Of a DNA stretch of 64,000 nucleotides, positions 60,478 to 64,000 are shown one piece after another (the first letter of the stretch is position 1; each line of letters starts with the position of its first letter). Under the pieces are notes generated by a model. That model worked only from the letters and a program-made list of their open reading frames with translations, did not search any database and was not told where the DNA came from. The stretch lies in contig JAOTOL010001642.1 in assembly GCA_034440575.1 (NCBI GenBank), positions 1,674,001-1,738,000 of the forward strand. The letters run 5' to 3'. This DNA comes from Imbricaverruca yamaguchii (taxonomy: Eukaryota > Arthropoda > Thecostraca > Neoverrucidae). The translations under genes and the position numbers were made by a program.

Positions 60478-60775
60478 GGCTGCGCGGTCGGTGAATAACA
60501 AGCGCCACAGTGCTGCTCGACCGGTAAATGACAGACACCATAGTGGTGCTCGGCCGGTGAATGACATACGGTGCTGCTCGATCGGTGAATAACAGACACC
60601 ACGGTGGTGCTCGGCCGGTGAATGACAGGCACCACGGGGCTGCGCGGTCGGTGAATGGCAGGCACGGGACCGCGCGGTCGGTGAATTACAGACACTGTGC
60701 TGTGCGGTCGGTGAACGACAGACACCACGGGGCTGTGCGGTCGGCGAATGACAGAGACGGGACCGCGCGGTCGCT
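60478..60775 (+). repeat. 30-36-bp minisatellite
   Basis: Units of GCTCGGCCGGTGAATGACAG followed by variable CACCACGGGGCTGC; about nine copies of 30, 33 or 36 bp. Each unit length is a multiple of three, so the frames are continuous (ARSVNDRHHG-type repeats). No splice or family evidence for coding. Confidence 0.9.
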
Positions 60776-60964
60776 CCACGTCGCGACTCACGTGTTGGAG
60801 GCGATCACGACTGCCAATCACAGTCGCAGCGTCCGGCGCACAGGTGCTGCTGGCCGGCTGCCGCGCCATTCTGCCAGGGCCGGCAGAAGGTCGTGTCGGT
60901 CCGGACACCTCCCACTGTGCGTGGTCACCAGTCGTGCGCAGTCGTCCGGTAGGGAACGTGTGTA

Positions 60965-61195
60965 AGCGGCGCCCGTCAGGGTGTTGGTGAGGGCCGCCCG
61001 TCAGGGTGTTGGTGAGAGATCACCTGTCAGGGGTGTTGGTGAGGGCCGCCCGTCAGGGGTGTTGGTGAGAGATCACCTGTCAGGGGTGTTGGTGAAGGTC
61101 ACCCGTCAGGGGGTGTTGGTGAGGGCCGCCCGTCAGGGGTGTTGGTGAGGGATCACTTGTCAGGGGTGTTGGTGAGGGTCGCCCATCAGTATTGC
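60965..61195 (+). repeat. 26-29-bp minisatellite, about 8 copies
   Basis: Unit GTCAGGGGTGTTGGTGAG followed by GGCCGCCC or AGATCACCT. Copies differ in the G run and alternate between two tails. Confidence 0.93.
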
Positions 61196-61251
61196 TATTT
61201 AGGGGTTCTGTAAGGGAGCCTTGGCGAAGGGAGCCCTCGCGACACGGGTGC

Positions 61252-61302
61252 TCGTGGTGGTGGTGGTGGTGGTAGTGGTGGTGGTGGTGGTTGTGGTGGA
61301 AG
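61252..61302 (+). repeat. (GGT)n microsatellite
   Basis: About 16 GGT triplets with two interruptions. Confidence 0.9.
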
Positions 61303-61756
61303 TGATGGGGTGGGGGATCTGTTAGGGAGCGATCGTGAGAGGCAGTCCGTGGTCTTCAGTGGGGACCGATCATGGGAGGCTGTCTGCCAGAACTCGGTCA
61401 CGGGAAACATAATGTCATATATATATATATATGTACATAACTAGCATTGACGTCCACGCAAACACTCCTTTATGAATAAAAGCATTTGCATTCGCATAAG
61501 CTGGATGGTGAAAACGGCATACATGTATGCCACTCGTACTATACTTTATATCTTGTAAACATCAATATATCCATAGCTACGCATTTTGCCCTAGACCTTA
61601 CGTCGCGACCGCGAACAAAAATTCACATAGATTATGCCGTTTCTACAGCTTATGCGACTGTTTACCTCCTTTCCAGAGTGTAAATATATTTCAGTGCGAA
61701 AATGCATGCCGGCAGACGTACACCCACTTCTACGCGCACACGCACAAGCACACACA

Positions 61757-61791
61757 CATACACACACGTATACCACACATATGAACATATT

Positions 61792-61865
<74 letters not shown>

Positions 61866-61912
61866 TACATACATATATATACATATATATACATATATAC
61901 ATATATTTCTTT
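61757..61912. repeat. (CA)n and (TA)n microsatellite
   Basis: ACACACATAC run followed by a TA run of over 60 bp and TATACATA units. Confidence 0.95.
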
Positions 61913-62029
61913 ATGACAACAACAAAAAGTGTTTAATTCCAGTCCCTTTCTCAAATCTAGAGGTAAGTGAGTCGATGCTGACATTTCGAACGTGAGAGCT
62001 AGATCAATTAAACCCAACTGCCTAAGTTG

Positions 62030-62617
62030 ATCCTATTGTGGCCCTGTCTGTTGTGAAGCCAGACATAAATCGCTGCTCGCATGTTCATTATCCAGGCAAT
62101 GTAGTTAGTTGCTGTTCCTCTGAGGCCAATTTAGCACAATTTCTCACGATTTCTTCATCACGCAATTACCAAGACCTCCGACAAGATCTTCCACCTCTCA
62201 CAAAATTACGAGAGCACAGGACGCAGCGAACAGCTGGCAGAGAAGACGCAGCGAAGCCGGTCACCACCAAGGCTTCGACGCCACAGGCGCAGCGGAACGG
62301 CCATTGCCACGAGCAACACAAAAAGCCGGGCGGTGCCGCAGGCGTGCTGTCCAAGCCGCGCCAACGCCAACTGCTTCATAGCCCAACCAGAAGCCTCGAG
62401 ACCAGCCTGCCACTACTTCGACTTCAACCCTTTACTTCTAGCCCCGCTCTGCACTTTCGTCTTCCAGTCTACTCTACACCTCTCAGCTCGACTCCAGTTT
62501 GGTCCGGCGGTGCCGCCAACCCTCCCCCCACATACCGCCGACATCTGTATTCTGTAACCGTGTACACCTATCTGTCCTAACCCAACGCCGAACCCACAAC
62601 CCTCTACAACACCAGAC
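62030..62617 (+). other. Possible LINE 5' UTR
   Basis: C-rich, A-poor sequence directly before the gag-like ORF1. An open frame runs through (62038-62580) but has no domain; the region is most simply read as the untranslated leader of the element that follows. Confidence 0.35.
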
Positions 62618-63806
62618 ATGAACTCAGACACACTGGACACACCGACGGGCGACTTCTACCTCTGCCGCCGGGATGACGGGGAGCCAATAGGCTCCCTTGA
62701 CCCCTGGACGGTGGAGGAGGAGATCACCCGTCGGACACGACAGCCACTCCACGCACACCAGATACGCTCAGGAGCACTCCTAATACAATCATACACCTTC
62801 AGCCACGCAGACATCTTGACACACATCACTGACATCACCGGAATATCTGTCACCATAACACCGGCCGCACATCTCAACAGCTCTCAAGGCATGATCTACG
62901 CACGGGAGGTGGCCTGGATGACGAAGGAGGAACTGGCTATCCGATTTAGGAGCCAGGGAATCTCCTCCGTCTAGAGGCCACCTGCGCCAGCACACAAAGA
63001 AAACCCACACACACTCATATTGACGTTCAACACCAGACAGCCACCAACACACGTTAAAGCCGGCTACATTAGGTACAAGGTCACGCCACGAGCACCCCTC
63101 CCCCGACGCTATCGGTACTGCCAGCGGTACGGACACTCGAGGGGGTGCCATGATACAACACCCACCTGCGCAAATTACACAGGACCACACGACATGAGCA
63201 CGTGCACCTCCAGTACACAACTCTGCGTCGGCTGCGGCGGGAACCACGCCTCCCAGGACAGGGCCTGCCCTCGGTGGGCGAAGTAGAAGGAGATTCTCCG
63301 TCTCGTCCACCTTGAGGGCTGGGCCCTGCCGCGGGCAAGGTCGTGGGTCAACAACCAGCAGTCGACGCAAACTTTACAACATCACAGCACATCCATACAC
63401 TCGACACAGACACAAACATCACATACGAGCCCATTACCAACCAAAGAATCTCAGACAGATCCAGCAACCATAATCAGGCCTCAACCCACAACAACAAAAC
63501 AAAACAAACCCCCGACACCACTCACCCACCCATTCAACACATGAACCGCCCCCAGTGCCACAACGAGGATCAAGAAACACATCGCCAGTCCCAGGACCAT
63601 CAGGACCACCAGAACCATTACTGACACCATTCGCAGTGCGCAAAAACCTGCGCGTCCATTTCGAAACCTACACAGACTCAAACGACGACAACAGCTCCGA
63701 AAACACAGTCACTACCCACGCACCCAAAACAAGAGCAAACCACAAACCAAACACCACCGCTACCAACAACAAAAAACGCATCCGCGCCAAATCCTCGCGA
63801 CACTAG
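62618..63806 (+). pseudogene. LINE ORF1, gag-like with zinc knuckles, broken
   Basis: The first segment (62618-62974) begins MNSDTLDTPTGDFYLCRR and includes RSGALLIQSYTF and an LNSSQGMIYAREV block, the pattern of the RRM-like domain in jockey/I-type gag proteins. A TAG ends it at 62972-62974. The same frame continues with LILTFNTRQPPTHVKAGYIR, then three zinc-knuckle regions. In the first two a cysteine is replaced by tyrosine (YRYCQRYGH; CANYTGPH); the third is intact (CVGCGGNH----DRAC). A second TAG at 63284-63286 precedes the usual KEILRL helix. A +1 shift leads to the Pro-rich tail (VPGPSGPPEP) ending at 63806. A-rich sequence follows to the window end; ORF2 is not in view. Confidence 0.8.
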
Positions 63807-64000
63807 CCAATATCCTAACACCCCCGATTACCCAATCTCTCCCCAAGACTGCCCATGATGTGTTTATATAAAAATAGAAGAAAGTACCAAACAAAAGAAA
63901 TAATAGAGAAGAAAATAAAAAAATGACAAAAGAAAGAAAGAAAAAACAAAACAAAAAACAAAGAAAAAAGACAAAAAATCGAAACCATTGCATACCAACT
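63807..64000. other. A-rich sequence after LINE ORF1
   Basis: From 63870 the plus strand is very A-rich (AAAGAAAG, AAAACAAAAC). It could be an ORF1-ORF2 spacer or an element's 3' tail; the window ends too soon to tell. Confidence 0.5.

Noticed and set aside
60231..60908. Minus-strand open frame of 225 codons
   Set aside because: Frames stay open because the minisatellite units are 30-36 bp; histidine/arginine repeats without domain.
61395..61435. TATA-box cluster before 61440
   Set aside because: Simple TA dinucleotide run; no initiator, exon or CpG context.
62038..62580. Open frame of 180 codons before LINE ORF1
   Set aside because: Low-complexity composition, no motif; position fits a LINE 5' UTR.

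Overview
This is eukaryotic nuclear DNA from an invertebrate. Long introns, GT-AG splice signals, many micro- and minisatellites, two-ORF LINEs, a Penelope-type fragment, a piggyBac fragment and tRNA-like SINE heads point to an arthropod, possibly an aquatic one. The species cannot be fixed from the sequence.

The window lies inside one large plus-strand gene recognisable as unc-13 (Munc13), the presynaptic vesicle-priming factor. Exons at 10759-10882 (end of the C2A domain), 14608-14742 (helical linker, ELQRKLEMLNSAM) and 32333-32627 (EDSDYTSD...NSSASQ linker) are phase-compatible and follow UNC-13 protein order. An exon at 49759-49924 (RRHSLERQTTLYEE) fits the following linker. Short candidate exons at 34412-34466 and 36332-36423 continue the reading frame, but at least one more exon is needed before 49759. 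The C1, C2B and MUN regions were not seen and presumably lie beyond 64 kb. Candidate exons at 29348-29512 and 25660-25768 are unassigned.

The most unusual feature is at the exon starts. Four of these exons or candidates (14608, 34412, 36332, 49759) are each immediately preceded by a tandem array whose units copy that exon's own 3' splice site: 33 bp, 69 bp, 81 bp and about 93 bp. Three of the four periods are exactly, and the fourth about, a multiple of three. In the 33-bp array twelve CAG acceptors sit exactly 33 bp apart in one open frame, so choice of acceptor would add whole 11-residue blocks to UNC-13.

The rest is intron filled with repeats. A nearly full-length CR1-group LINE occupies about 15.85-20.39 kb on the minus strand, with ORF2 intact and the esterase-type ORF1 broken by two frameshifts. 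LINE remnants lie at 3.0-4.0, 41.0-41.9 and 62.6-63.8 kb, a piggyBac relic at 6.45-6.91 kb and a Penelope GIY-YIG relic at 11.1-11.5 kb. There is a 257-bp foldback at 32.9-33.1 kb and a TIR element at 39.3-40.1 kb. CpG-rich stretches occur near 2.1-2.4, 8.0-8.3, 27.4-27.9 and 47.9-48.6 kb. The last has a CCAAT box, GC boxes and a CRE palindrome upstream of exon 49759 and may be an internal promoter.
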